A stretch of DNA of 64,000 nt from RUG11247 sp045649485 (lineage in GTDB: Bacteria; Bacillota; Clostridia; Christensenellales; Aristaeellaceae). Below the pieces are notes generated by a model that saw only the letters and a list, made by a program, of their open reading frames with translations, ran no database searches and was not told the DNA's origin. The number at the start of each line of letters is the position of its first letter. The first letter of the stretch is position 1. The position numbers and the translations under genes are program-made. Of the stretch, positions 15,436-23,791 are shown piece by piece. The stretch covers positions 62,001 to 126,000 of the forward strand of contig JAZRPZ010000073.1 in NCBI GenBank assembly GCA_045649485.1, read 5' to 3'.

Positions 15436-16968
15436 GTGTCCGAGTATGCGATCCAGTTAAAAAACCTTACCAAGACCTTTGGCAGGGTGGTCGCCAATAA
15501 AAACGTGTCTCTTGACGTGCGCAAGGGAGAGATCCTTTCTCTTCTCGGCGAAAACGGCAGCGGCAAGACCACGCTGATGAACATGATATCGGGTATTTAC
15601 TATCCGGATTCCGGCGAAATTCTCATCGACGGAAAGCCGGTTCATATCCGCTCTCCCAAGGACGCATTCGATCATGGCATCGGTATGATCCATCAGCACT
15701 TCAAACTGGTTGATGTTTTCACCGCAGCGGAAAATATCGTTCTGGGTCTCGAAGGCAGCGGCATGCTTGACATGAACGCCGCCAAGGCCCGTATAAAGGA
15801 GATCTGTGACAGATATCATTTCGATATCCATCCCGATCAGAAAGTATATGAGATGAGCGTTTCCCAGAAGCAGACTCTTGAGATAATCAAGGTTCTGTAT
15901 CGCGGCGCCAATATTCTCATTCTGGACGAGCCCACCGCTGTTCTTACCCCTCAGGAGACAGACCGTCTGTTCGACGTGCTTCGCCTGATGAAGGAGCACG
16001 ACCATGCGGTCATCATCATCACTCATAAGCTGCAGGAAGTCCTTTCGATTTCCGACCGCGTATCCATTCTGCGCAAGGGTGAATACATCGGCACTGTGGA
16101 CACTTGCGATGCAACCGAGCTTTCTCTTACCGAAATGATGGTAGGTCAGTCCGTTTCTCTGGACATTGAGCGTCCCGAGCCGGAAAACCGTACCCTCAGA
16201 CTCACCGTCAAGAACCTGAGCTGCGTTAACAAGGAAGGCGTGACCACGCTTGATGACGTTAGCTTTGAAGCATTCGGCGGCGAGATACTCGGTATTGCCG
16301 GCATTTCCGGCAGCGGTCAGAAGGAACTGCTTGAATCCATCGCCGGTCTTCAGAAGACCCAGCCGGGTGCAAGCGTTATGTTCAACGAGCCCGGCAAGGA
16401 TGGGGAAGTAGAGCTTATCGGCAAGTCTCCCAAGACCATCAAGCACATGGGCGTCTCCCTTTCCTTCGTTCCCGAAGATCGACTTGGCATGGGTCTTGTC
16501 GGCTCTATGGGTATGACCGGAAATATGATGCTCAAGAGCTATGAGGACGGTTTCGGTATGTTCACCCACAGGCGCAAGCCCAAGGAGCTGGCCGAGACTA
16601 TCCGTAAAAATCTTGGCGTTGTTACTCCCAGCCTTAACACTCCCGTTCGCAGACTTTCCGGCGGCAACGTACAGAAAGTACTCGTAGGACGCGAGATAGC
16701 TGCAAGTCCCACCGTTCTCATGACCGCATATGCCGTTCGCGGTCTTGATATCAATACTTCCTATACCATCTACCACCTGCTCAACGAGCAGAAGCGAAAG
16801 GGAGTAGCCGTCATCTATGTCGGCGAAGACCTGGACGTTCTCGTAGCTCTCTGCGACAGGATCATGGTTCTGTGCGATGGCAAAATGAACGGTATACTTG
16901 ATGCCCGCACTACCACCAAGGAAGAAATCGGTATGCTCATGACCAATAAGAAGGGAGGAGAGGCATAA
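15436..16968 (+). CDS. BMP-type ABC transporter, tandem ATPase
   Basis: This 510-aa subunit has two ABC domains. Domain 1: Walker A GENGSGKTT (38-46), Q-loop region MIHQHFKL, signature MSVSQKQTLEI and Walker B ILILDEPTAVL. Domain 2 has a degenerate Walker A (GISGSGQKEL), signature LSGGNVQKVLVGREI and LMTAYAVRGLD instead of the usual PTRGLD form. This matches the YufO/NupA and MglA subfamily, where only one site is fully active. The GTG start at 15436 has GGAG 11 nt upstream; a GTG at 15424 sits on the ribosome site. Confidence 0.9.
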   Translation: MSEYAIQLKNLTKTFGRVVANKNVSLDVRKGEILSLLGENGSGKTTLMNMISGIYYPDSGEILIDGKPVHIRSPKDAFDHGIGMIHQHFKLVDVFTAAENIVLGLEGSGMLDMNAAKARIKEICDRYHFDIHPDQKVYEMSVSQKQTLEIIKVLYRGANILILDEPTAVLTPQETDRLFDVLRLMKEHDHAVIIITHKLQEVLSISDRVSILRKGEYIGTVDTCDATELSLTEMMVGQSVSLDIERPEPENRTLRLTVKNLSCVNKEGVTTLDDVSFEAFGGEILGIAGISGSGQKELLESIAGLQKTQPGASVMFNEPGKDGEVELIGKSPKTIKHMGVSLSFVPEDRLGMGLVGSMGMTGNMMLKSYEDGFGMFTHRRKPKELAETIRKNLGVVTPSLNTPVRRLSGGNVQKVLVGREIAASPTVLMTAYAVRGLDINTSYTIYHLLNEQKRKGVAVIYVGEDLDVLVALCDRIMVLCDGKMNGILDARTTTKEEIGMLMTNKKGGEA

Positions 16969-18182
16969 TGGCAAATAACGCAGTGAAGAATACCGATCCT
17001 TTTGTCCGCATCGTCAAGCGCGATAATATGGGCGTTATTCCTCAGATTGCCGTGCGTCTTTTTGCGATACTGCTCGCACTCATAGTTGACGCAGTGATCA
17101 TCTATATCATCACTCTCTTCAATGAAAATATCGGTCCTCTGAATCCCCTTGAAGTCTACAAGGTAATGTTCGAAGGAACATTCGGCTCAAATCCTGCCAC
17201 CATGTGGACCGGCGGCAATACCCGTCTTATCTATACCGTACGCGACACCGTCACTCTGCTCGTCGTCGGCATAGCCCTTGCTCCTGCTTTCAAGATGCGT
17301 TTCTGGAATATCGGCGGTGAAGGCCAGATACTGATGGGCGCCCTTGTCAGCGGTCTTTGCATGGTATATCTCGGAAACAAGGTTCCCGCAGCAGTTCTCT
17401 ATATAGCAATGTTTCTCAGTGCTATCACCATCGGTGCTATTTGGGCTTTCGTTCCCGCTTTCTTCAAGGCGCATTGGAATACCAACGAAACCCTGTTCAC
17501 TTTGATGATGAACTATGTTGCAACTTCCATAATGGCCTGTACTACCAACATTCTCCGCGGACAGGCTTCTTCTCTTGGCAAGCTGAATATCAGTACCAAG
17601 GCCGGTTGGTTCCCGAACATCCTGACCGATTTCTTCGGTATGGAGATCAGTCCCCGAAGCAGCCATATTCTTACCAACCTTGTAAATCAGAGCTTCTTCC
17701 TGAATGTCATAGTCGTAGTAATACTGATGGTTCTTGTATACATCTACCTGAAGCACAGCAAGCACGGCTATGAAATCACGGTTGTAGGTGAGAGTGAGAA
17801 TACTGCACGCTATGCCGGTATCAATGTAAAATGGACCATGATGCGTACCCTGCTGATTTCCGGCGCAATGTGCGGTCTGGCCGGTTTCCTTATCGTAGGC
17901 GGCAAGGATCAGACCATCTCGGTTAATACCGCCGGCGGTCGCGGTTTCGATGCCATCATCGTTGCCTGGCTCGCAAAGTTCAACACCTTCACTATGGCAT
18001 TGATCTCCTTCATGCTCGTTTTCCTTGAGAACGGCGCAGGTCAGATCTCTTCCGTATTCAAGCTCAATGAATTCTTCTCCGATATGATAAGCGGTGTTAT
18101 CCTCTTCTTCATCCTCGGTTGCGAATTCTTTATCAACTACAGAATGGTATTCCGTAAGAAGGAGGTGCGCAGGAATGACTAA
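16968..18182 (+). CDS. BMP-type ABC transporter permease 1
   Basis: This 404-aa protein has about 9-10 membrane helices and the FWNIGGEGQILMGA motif near residue 112, diagnostic of the YufP/NupB permease family (BPD_transp_2). It pairs with the next gene to form the channel through which ligands from the binding protein pass. Its ATG overlaps the ATPase stop by one base (TAATG), with GGAGG upstream. The gene ends inside the start of permease 2. Confidence 0.92.
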   Translation: MANNAVKNTDPFVRIVKRDNMGVIPQIAVRLFAILLALIVDAVIIYIITLFNENIGPLNPLEVYKVMFEGTFGSNPATMWTGGNTRLIYTVRDTVTLLVVGIALAPAFKMRFWNIGGEGQILMGALVSGLCMVYLGNKVPAAVLYIAMFLSAITIGAIWAFVPAFFKAHWNTNETLFTLMMNYVATSIMACTTNILRGQASSLGKLNISTKAGWFPNILTDFFGMEISPRSSHILTNLVNQSFFLNVIVVVILMVLVYIYLKHSKHGYEITVVGESENTARYAGINVKWTMMRTLLISGAMCGLAGFLIVGGKDQTISVNTAGGRGFDAIIVAWLAKFNTFTMALISFMLVFLENGAGQISSVFKLNEFFSDMISGVILFFILGCEFFINYRMVFRKKEVRRND

Positions 18183-19164
18183 TCTTATCGCATGGATAAT
18201 CCGCGCAATACCCTTCGGAACGATCATCATGTATGGCGCCATGGGCGAGAGCATAACTGAGAAATCCGGCAACCTGAACCTCGGTGTTCCCGGAATTATG
18301 TATCTCGGTGGTTTCGCAGGCTATGCTGCTGCGTTCCTCTACGAAAAGAACGTCGCTGAGCCTAATAAGTTCCTCATCGTTGTACTCGCACTTGCGTGCT
18401 GCATACTGGCATCTATGCTGGGTGGTCTTATCTTCAGCTTCCTGACCATTACTCTCAGAGCCAATCAGAATGTTTCCGGTCTTGCCCTCACCACCTTCGG
18501 TATGGGCGTTGCCAACTTCTTTGGTTCCTTCATTCTTGGCGAAAGCAGCTATGCAGCAGCTCCCATCGCATACAGCGCTTTCTCTGCGAAGCTCCCGTGG
18601 ATTTCCGAGCGGGGAGTAGTGGGGGAAATGTTCTTCAGCTATGGTTTCCTCATGTATACAGCGATTATATTCGCGCTGGTACTTCATTTCTTCTTTAAGC
18701 GTACCCGTACCGGTCTGAACCTGCGCGCAGTAGGTGAAAATCCTGCTACTGCAGACGCTGCCGGTATCAATGTAACCCGTTATAAGTACGTTGCCACCTG
18801 CATCGGTGCCGGCATCTCCGGCATTGGCGGTCTTTATTACGTACTGGATTACAACCACGGTATCTGGGCAACTACCGGCCAGATAGAAGCCCTTGGTTGG
18901 CTCGCACTGGCGCTGGTAATTTTCGCCACCTGGAAGCCCCTCAACATCATCTGGGGTGCTTACCTGTTTGGTACTCTTTACTGGCTGTATCAGTATCTGC
19001 CCAACCTCATGGGATTCACTCTTCCCAATTACGCCATCGAACTCGTTCAGATGGTGCCCTATGTAGTAACCATAGGCGTTCTTATCGCAGTATCTCTCCG
19101 CAAAAAGAGAGAGAATCAGCCCCCGGCAAGTCTGGGTATAGCATACTTCCGCGAAGAACGCTGA
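18175..19164 (+). CDS. BMP-type ABC transporter permease 2
   Basis: This 329-aa protein has about 8-9 helices. The signature is ESITEKSGNLNLGVPGIMYLGG near residues 23-44 and the C-terminal RAVGENPATADAAGIN near 187, typical of the YufQ/NupC half of the nucleoside importer. The ATG at 18175 is preceded by GGAGG and overlaps the permease 1 stop by 8 bp; the frame is open further upstream but inside permease 1. It closes the operon before a strong terminator. Confidence 0.92.
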   Translation: MTNLIAWIIRAIPFGTIIMYGAMGESITEKSGNLNLGVPGIMYLGGFAGYAAAFLYEKNVAEPNKFLIVVLALACCILASMLGGLIFSFLTITLRANQNVSGLALTTFGMGVANFFGSFILGESSYAAAPIAYSAFSAKLPWISERGVVGEMFFSYGFLMYTAIIFALVLHFFFKRTRTGLNLRAVGENPATADAAGINVTRYKYVATCIGAGISGIGGLYYVLDYNHGIWATTGQIEALGWLALALVIFATWKPLNIIWGAYLFGTLYWLYQYLPNLMGFTLPNYAIELVQMVPYVVTIGVLIAVSLRKKRENQPPASLGIAYFREER

Positions 19165-19173
19165 TACCAACAA

Positions 19174-19206
19174 AAAAGAGGCACAGCAAAATGCTGTGCC
19201 TCTTTT
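19174..19206. terminator. Bidirectional terminator after the BMP operon
   Basis: A 15-bp perfect stem (19174-19188 with 19192-19206), AAA loop, with A and T runs at the ends. It separates the convergent permease and ruvX genes. Confidence 0.93.
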
Positions 19207-19219
19207 AGTTTGGCTTCGA

Positions 19220-19972
19220 TTATTCTTCAGCTTCTACGATGCGCAGATACTCTTCGAATACTTCGTTGAGCTCAGCATCATCTTCGATGGTAGCATATAC
19301 ATCTTCGCCGGTCTCTTCGTCCTGCTCTATGCGCATAACTACCATTTCATCTTCTTCGATATCGTCCATTTCCTCTGCGGGAGCAAGGCAGATATAAGAA
19401 TTTCCCTTGTAAGCCAGAGTCATGATATGCTCGAACTTGAGAGTATTGCCTTCGTCATCGTAGAGCTCTACGATATTTTCCTGCTCCATGTCGAATTCGT
19501 TATTACGTCCGTCAACCATTCTGAAAACCTCTTTTCTTGGTGTTGTATCATTGTCGGCGACTATCCAGCCACCGGAGTCCATAAAAGATTGGAGTATATA
19601 GCAGGCAGCGAGCTTGTCTATTACATCCTTACGCTTTTCACGGCGCACACCGCCCTCTATAAGAGTGCGTGATGCACTTGAAGTAGTGAGCCTTTCGTCG
19701 TAGAAACGCACTTCATAGCCGTCCTGAACAAGCCTTTCGCCGAATTCACGGCTGTGTTTTGCCTGAAATCCTTCCGATCCATCCATGTTGCGCGGAAGCC
19801 CAAGTACCAATCTGGTGGTATTGTATTCGGCACAAATCTCTTTTACACGCTGAACATCTTTTTCGAGACCTTTGCTCCATATGGTCTCGACGCCCTGTGC
19901 AGTGATATCGAGTGGATCTGTTACAGCAACGCCTATACGTCTTTCGCCGACATCAAGACAGATAACTCTCAT
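19220..19972 (-). CDS. ruvX: RuvX (YqgF) resolvase fused to a DUF1292 domain
   Basis: Residues 1-140 are a complete YqgF/RuvX nuclease domain (LDVGERRIGVA, DERLTT, KRKDVIDKLAA), with candidate acidic residues Asp7, Glu93 and Asp119; the family processes pre-16S rRNA ends and may cut Holliday junctions. Residues 160-250 match DUF1292/YrzB (VELYDDEGN, an acidic middle, ELNEVFEEYLR), normally a separate gene just downstream of ruvX. An internal ATG (Met152, 19519) has GAGG 8 nt upstream, so DUF1292 may also be made alone. It starts 3 bp after the reductase gene. Confidence 0.9.
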   Translation of the reverse strand: MRVICLDVGERRIGVAVTDPLDITAQGVETIWSKGLEKDVQRVKEICAEYNTTRLVLGLPRNMDGSEGFQAKHSREFGERLVQDGYEVRFYDERLTTSSASRTLIEGGVRREKRKDVIDKLAACYILQSFMDSGGWIVADNDTTPRKEVFRMVDGRNNEFDMEQENIVELYDDEGNTLKFEHIMTLAYKGNSYICLAPAEEMDDIEEDEMVVMRIEQDEETGEDVYATIEDDAELNEVFEEYLRIVEAEE

Positions 19973-19975
19973 TCA

Positions 19976-20920
19976 TCACACCACCTTTATACAGAACTGA
20001 GGGCATACCCTCGCGCAATATCCGCAGTATACACATTTGCTCTGGTCAACCTTTGCCATACCGTCACAAATCGTTATCGCATTCTGGCGGCATCTTGCAG
20101 CACACTTGCCGCAACCTTCACACCAGTCATGTACAAGGATTCGTCTTTCGCGGCCATGAAGCTTGGCCATCAGTTCAGCGGCATTGTCGTCGCCGTTTAT
20201 TACGGCAATATTTGCGTCTATTTCATCAAAAGACTGCATGCCTGCCGCTATGGAATCCACCCATACTGCATCGGAAAGATACTTCAGCGATTCATATGCG
20301 TTTGAAATGAGGTGTCCTCCGCCAAAGGGCTTCATTGCGAAAATACCGCGCCCGTTATCGCGTGCGAATTTGATATTATCTTCCATCAATTCGCGATCGC
20401 CATCCTGAATGCCGATGCCGCCTTTATTTATCAGGGGGTGGATAATATCTATCTGCGGAAATCTGACAGCCGCCTTTACACAGCCGGCAAAGTGAGTGCT
20501 TACACCAACGGCACCGATATGTCCAAGCTCTTTCTGCCTGACCAGATAATCAAGCGCCTCTTCATGGCCCCTCAGAGTATGCAAAGATTCCTGCTCATGA
20601 AGCATGAATATATCAACATAATCCCTGCCCAAACCTCTGTAGGCGCGTTCAAGAGCCTCTCTGGCAGTCTTTTCATCATAGCAATAAGCTTTTGAACTTA
20701 TTATATAATCCGGCGCGTCTATAAGCGCACGCCGGATATGAGGATATGTATCATACAGATCTGCGGTATCAAGGAAGCGAACGCCTTTCTCATAAGCATA
20801 AACAAGCAATTTGGCTCCTTCTTCCGGAGTCATATTCTGCTGCATGGGCGCCATAGTCAATGTCCCGAAACAGAGACGCGACACTTCAATACCGGTTCTG
20901 CCAAGAATTCTGTACTGCAT
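19976..20920 (-). CDS. Aldo/keto reductase with C-terminal 2x[4Fe-4S] ferredoxin domain
   Basis: Residues 1-250 form an aldo/keto reductase barrel (LGRTGIEVSRLCFGT; FLDTADLY; FMLHEQE). Residues 267-306 hold two CxxCxxCxxxC clusters (Cys267-277 and Cys296-306), the ferredoxin-like tail common in anaerobe reductases. It probably transfers electrons between a carbonyl substrate and ferredoxin; the substrate is unknown. It sits between ireB, with a TAATG 1-bp overlap, and ruvX, a spot where Firmicutes usually have ireB and ruvX adjacent. Confidence 0.88.
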   Translation of the reverse strand: MQYRILGRTGIEVSRLCFGTLTMAPMQQNMTPEEGAKLLVYAYEKGVRFLDTADLYDTYPHIRRALIDAPDYIISSKAYCYDEKTAREALERAYRGLGRDYVDIFMLHEQESLHTLRGHEEALDYLVRQKELGHIGAVGVSTHFAGCVKAAVRFPQIDIIHPLINKGGIGIQDGDRELMEDNIKFARDNGRGIFAMKPFGGGHLISNAYESLKYLSDAVWVDSIAAGMQSFDEIDANIAVINGDDNAAELMAKLHGRERRILVHDWCEGCGKCAARCRQNAITICDGMAKVDQSKCVYCGYCARVCPQFCIKVV

Positions 20921-21183
20921 TATTTGTCGTGCTCTTCCAGATAGAAGCGCACAAACTCCTCCAGTATTTCATCACGTTCGATTCTGCGAATGAGCGAACG
21001 TGCATTATTATGACTGGTTATGTAGGTAGGATCGCCGGAAATAATATAGCCAACGATCTGCATGATAGGATCATGTCCCTTTGCTTTGAGAGCCTGATAC
21101 ACTACCTGAATTATTTCTTCTGCGGATTCCGGAGCATCTATCGGCAGGCGGAAACTGCGGGTTTCTCCCATATCCTTATTCAT
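20920..21183 (-). CDS. ireB: IreB family regulatory phosphoprotein
   Basis: The 87-aa product matches the IreB/YrzL (DUF965) family throughout: QVYQALKAKGHDPIMQIVGYI, then SGDPTYITSHNNARSLIR and ERDEILEEFVRFYLEEH. In enterococci IreB is a target of the Ser/Thr kinase IreK and affects cell-wall stress resistance. The ATG at 21183 has GGCGGTG 5 nt upstream; the frame continues upstream to 21213 without a better site. First gene of the ireB-reductase-ruvX operon. Confidence 0.93.
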   Translation of the reverse strand: MNKDMGETRSFRLPIDAPESAEEIIQVVYQALKAKGHDPIMQIVGYIISGDPTYITSHNNARSLIRRIERDEILEEFVRFYLEEHDK

Positions 21184-21225
21184 AATGCACCGCCTTTCTA
21201 CTACAGCTTTCAAACGATTGTAGAT

Positions 21226-21254
21226 AGTATATCACATTAATACCCAAATTTCAA
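21226..21254 (-). promoter_or_regulatory. Promoter of the ireB operon
   Basis: Minus-strand TTGAAA (21249-21254), 17 bp, TATACT (21226-21231). The -35 box overlaps the stop codon of the upstream perM gene. Confidence 0.7.
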
Positions 21255-22273
21255 TCATTCTGTCCCAATTCAACAAAAACTCTTACGCATGTTCGAATAA
21301 TTATCAGCACAGGTATTGCAAGCAGCATACCGGGAATTCCCCAAACCGTACCCGCCGCAAAAACTACAACCATTATTACCACAGGTGAAAATCCGGTTGA
21401 ATTGCCAACTATACGAGGCGACAGAATAAGCCCGTCTATCTGTTGTACCGCAATAAGTACGCCAATGGCAAGCAGCGCGGGTATGATTCCATCGCCAAGT
21501 GCGAGTAGCCCAACCGGCACACAAGCAATAACAGGGCCGAAATATGGTATCATATTGAGTATACCGGCAGTTATTCCAAGCATGACAGCGTACGGTATAC
21601 CCACTACATATAATCCAAGAGAGGAGAGTACGCCTACGCATATTGCAATTATTGCCTGACCTCGCAGATATAATCCCATCTCGATCCATGTCTCAACAGC
21701 GTTGCGTATTACCATCTGTCGATGCGAAGAGGGAATAGCCAGTTCAATATACAACGCAATTCTTTCTCTGTCAACAAGCATATACCAGGCAACCGCCATT
21801 GCAAGTATCGCATCGACAACTGCCCCCATGAAACTCACTACACCTGATGTAATACCCATTATCACGGAAGTTATTGTTGATATAAATCCGGCACTGCCGC
21901 TGATTTCGCTCAGCTTTTCCCTGATACCGGCACTTCTGATCAGCGGTATTATAGGCCCGGTCATTTCCGCAATCTGCTGATATAATCCTGCTGCACCGCT
22001 CGTCATTGGAATCGCTACGGCTGCTGCTACAAGAATGAGTATTATTACCGCGCTTAAAATCGCTAAAGCAGCACCAACTTTGGTCGGTAATCTTGTTTCG
22101 TACAGTTTGCACAGCGGATATGTGAGTAAAGCAAGTATTCCGGAAACAGAAAGTATCTTTACCGCATACAATAACGGCCTGCGCAAGAATATCAGCACGA
22201 GTGCAAGCAGAATACAGCCGGATAAAATATATACAACTTTGGATCCGTTTTTTCTGTATTCCACTTGCCTCAT
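21251..22273 (-). CDS. AI-2E/PerM family transporter
   Basis: This 340-aa membrane protein has about 7-8 helices and the PerM landmarks: a soluble segment after TM3, and the C-terminal GITAGILNMIPYFGPVIACVP and QQIDGLILSPRIVG blocks (residues about 233-288). Members export or exchange varied solutes; the AI-2 name does not fix a substrate. AGGAAGGA precedes the ATG. It follows the 55-aa gene after 12 bp. Confidence 0.88.
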   Translation of the reverse strand: MRQVEYRKNGSKVVYILSGCILLALVLIFLRRPLLYAVKILSVSGILALLTYPLCKLYETRLPTKVGAALAILSAVIILILVAAAVAIPMTSGAAGLYQQIAEMTGPIIPLIRSAGIREKLSEISGSAGFISTITSVIMGITSGVVSFMGAVVDAILAMAVAWYMLVDRERIALYIELAIPSSHRQMVIRNAVETWIEMGLYLRGQAIIAICVGVLSSLGLYVVGIPYAVMLGITAGILNMIPYFGPVIACVPVGLLALGDGIIPALLAIGVLIAVQQIDGLILSPRIVGNSTGFSPVVIMVVVFAAGTVWGIPGMLLAIPVLIIIRTCVRVFVELGQND

Positions 22274-22285
22274 TCCTTCCTGATG

Positions 22286-22453
22286 TTATCTCATCCAATG
22301 TTCTGCAGTACGCATAGCCTTGCGACCTGCATGGCGCGCCTTGCAGCACATACGATGCCTGATTGCAGGATCAGATGCAGCCATTGACATAGCAACCGCA
22401 CTACCCATCACAACACCAAGCACAAATACTCCAAACACATTACACCTCATCAT
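22286..22453 (-). CDS. 55-aa small membrane peptide
   Basis: A short frame starts at ATG 22453 and ends TAA at 22286. Residues 3-25 are hydrophobic and Gly/Ala-rich (a single helix), followed by a basic Cys/His/Arg-rich tail (RHRMCCKARHAGRKAM). A GGAGG site lies 7 nt before the ATG, which overlaps the stop of the upstream PRC-barrel gene (ATGA), so it is translationally coupled. I recognise no family. The strong ribosome site and tight packing support a real gene. Confidence 0.65.
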   Translation of the reverse strand: MMRCNVFGVFVLGVVMGSAVAMSMAASDPAIRHRMCCKARHAGRKAMRTAEHWMR

Positions 22454-22989
22454 GCTTCCGCCTCCGATTCAATATCACCGTCCGAAACAAGAACACGTGA
22501 AGAGCCGGGGGAACATTTATAATCCTTTACCGAACGCGAACCTTTTATAAAGCACTCGAACCATCCTGTCACCAGCGATAATTCAATAACCATAAGTGTT
22601 TCCGGATCTATCGCTGCGTCTGTTACAGCACCAATTCGGATTCCATCCGTAGTCACAGCCCTCAAACAAAGGCGTTCAGGCTTCATCCTGAGTCTTTCAC
22701 CTTTGTCGTCGACTATTACCGAATCGGCACCTATTACACATATATGGTCCGAGCTTATAAATCGCAGTCCACGCAGTCCTCTGTCTATCCATATGCCTTC
22801 AAGCACAGAAAGCGCATCACAGAGAAGTGCCTGTACCACACGACCTATGCTTTTACCGTTGTAAACAACCCGTCGTCCTCTGAGTTTGCTCAGCCATATC
22901 ACCGGCATCCCGCCCTTCACACAGCTTATTATTCGCTCAGCAACTCTTGTCATTCTGGTAAATTCGGGCTCGGCAGCATATTTTCGCAT
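22450..22989 (-). CDS. PRC-barrel domain protein
   Basis: The frame encodes 179 aa without signal peptide or helices. It has two PRC-barrel-like halves: WLSKLRGRRVVYN.GKSIGRVVQALL (about 32-57) and LCLRAVTTDGIRIGAVTDAAIDPETLMV (about 106-133). PRC barrels occur in RimM, photosynthetic reaction centres and the sporulation-linked YlmC/YmxH proteins; the last fits a spore-former. The start is uncertain: no clear ribosome site precedes ATG 22989, and Met13 or Met28 are possible. First gene of a three-gene operon with the 55-aa peptide and PerM. Confidence 0.72.
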   Translation of the reverse strand: MRKYAAEPEFTRMTRVAERIISCVKGGMPVIWLSKLRGRRVVYNGKSIGRVVQALLCDALSVLEGIWIDRGLRGLRFISSDHICVIGADSVIVDDKGERLRMKPERLCLRAVTTDGIRIGAVTDAAIDPETLMVIELSLVTGWFECFIKGSRSVKDYKCSPGSSRVLVSDGDIESEAEA

Positions 22990-23033
22990 AAAAAATTTTC
23001 ACAAATTCCATCTTCGAAGTCAGTGCCACATTA

Positions 23034-23062
23034 TTGACACACTTATATGTTATATTTATAAT
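23034..23062 (+). promoter_or_regulatory. Consensus promoter of the first two-component operon
   Basis: TTGACA (23034-23039), 17 bp, TATAAT (23057-23062), both perfect matches, 21 bp before the ATG. Confidence 0.85.
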
Positions 23063-23083
23063 TAAGATAAAGGAGGTATACTG

Positions 23084-23791
23084 ATGGAAGAATTCCGCAG
23101 CGGATATCGTATTTTAATTGCGGATGACGATGCAAATGTGCATCAGTCATTGAGCGCGTATTTCAGACGCGAGGGCTATCAGATCATATCCGCATATGAT
23201 GGCGAAGAAGCTCTCGGCTACATCAGAAAATATCGTCCTGACATGGTTTTGCTCGATATTATGATGCCCAAGATGGACGGACTTAACGTATGTCGCGAAA
23301 CCAGAAAAGATTCGAATGTACCGATCATCATGCTCACAGCAAAGACCGATGAGTTTGATAAGCTTCTCGGCCTGGAATTGGGTGCCGATGATTACATTAC
23401 CAAGCCTTTCAGCCCCCGTGAGGTAGTGGCACGCATAAAGGCCGTACTGCGTCGCATGCATGAAATGGCAGAAAGCCGCAAGGGACCGCATCTTGTTTCC
23501 GGAAATCTCGATATCGATATGAGTGCGTATATCGTAAGACTCGACGGCGTTGTGATTCCCTGCACACCTAAGGAGATCGAGATTCTGTGGACTCTTGCCG
23601 GAAATCCCGGTATGGTATTCAGCCGCGAACATCTGCTCCAGAATATCTGGGGATATGATTTCCTCGGCGATACACGTGCAGTTGACAGCCACATCAAACG
23701 CATACGTGCAAAGCTTTGCAAACCGGGAAATTCCTGGGATATAAAAACCGTATGGGGCGTAGGCTATCGTTTTGAGATAGAAGATACCTGA
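23084..23791 (+). CDS. OmpR/PhoB-type response regulator
   Basis: This 235-aa regulator has a receiver domain (DDD at 14-16, phospho-acceptor Asp58 in LLDIMMPK, Lys107 in YITKPF) and a winged-helix DNA-binding domain (about 135-232, with LLQNIWGYDFLGDTRAVDSHIKRIRAKL). The preceding sequence is a perfect promoter and AAGGAGG. It overlaps the kinase start by one base (TGATG). The genes controlled are not evident; the divergent PRC-barrel operon is one candidate. Confidence 0.95.
   Translation: MEEFRSGYRILIADDDANVHQSLSAYFRREGYQIISAYDGEEALGYIRKYRPDMVLLDIMMPKMDGLNVCRETRKDSNVPIIMLTAKTDEFDKLLGLELGADDYITKPFSPREVVARIKAVLRRMHEMAESRKGPHLVSGNLDIDMSAYIVRLDGVVIPCTPKEIEILWTLAGNPGMVFSREHLLQNIWGYDFLGDTRAVDSHIKRIRAKLCKPGNSWDIKTVWGVGYRFEIEDT

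Noticed and set aside
15457..16974. 505-codon minus frame opposite the ABC ATPase
   Set aside because: It mirrors a gene with Walker and signature motifs; no independent start signals.
19173..22989. Possible operon spanning PRC-barrel to ruvX as one unit
   Set aside because: A good promoter at 21226-21254 precedes ireB, so two overlapping transcription units are more likely, although read-through cannot be excluded.
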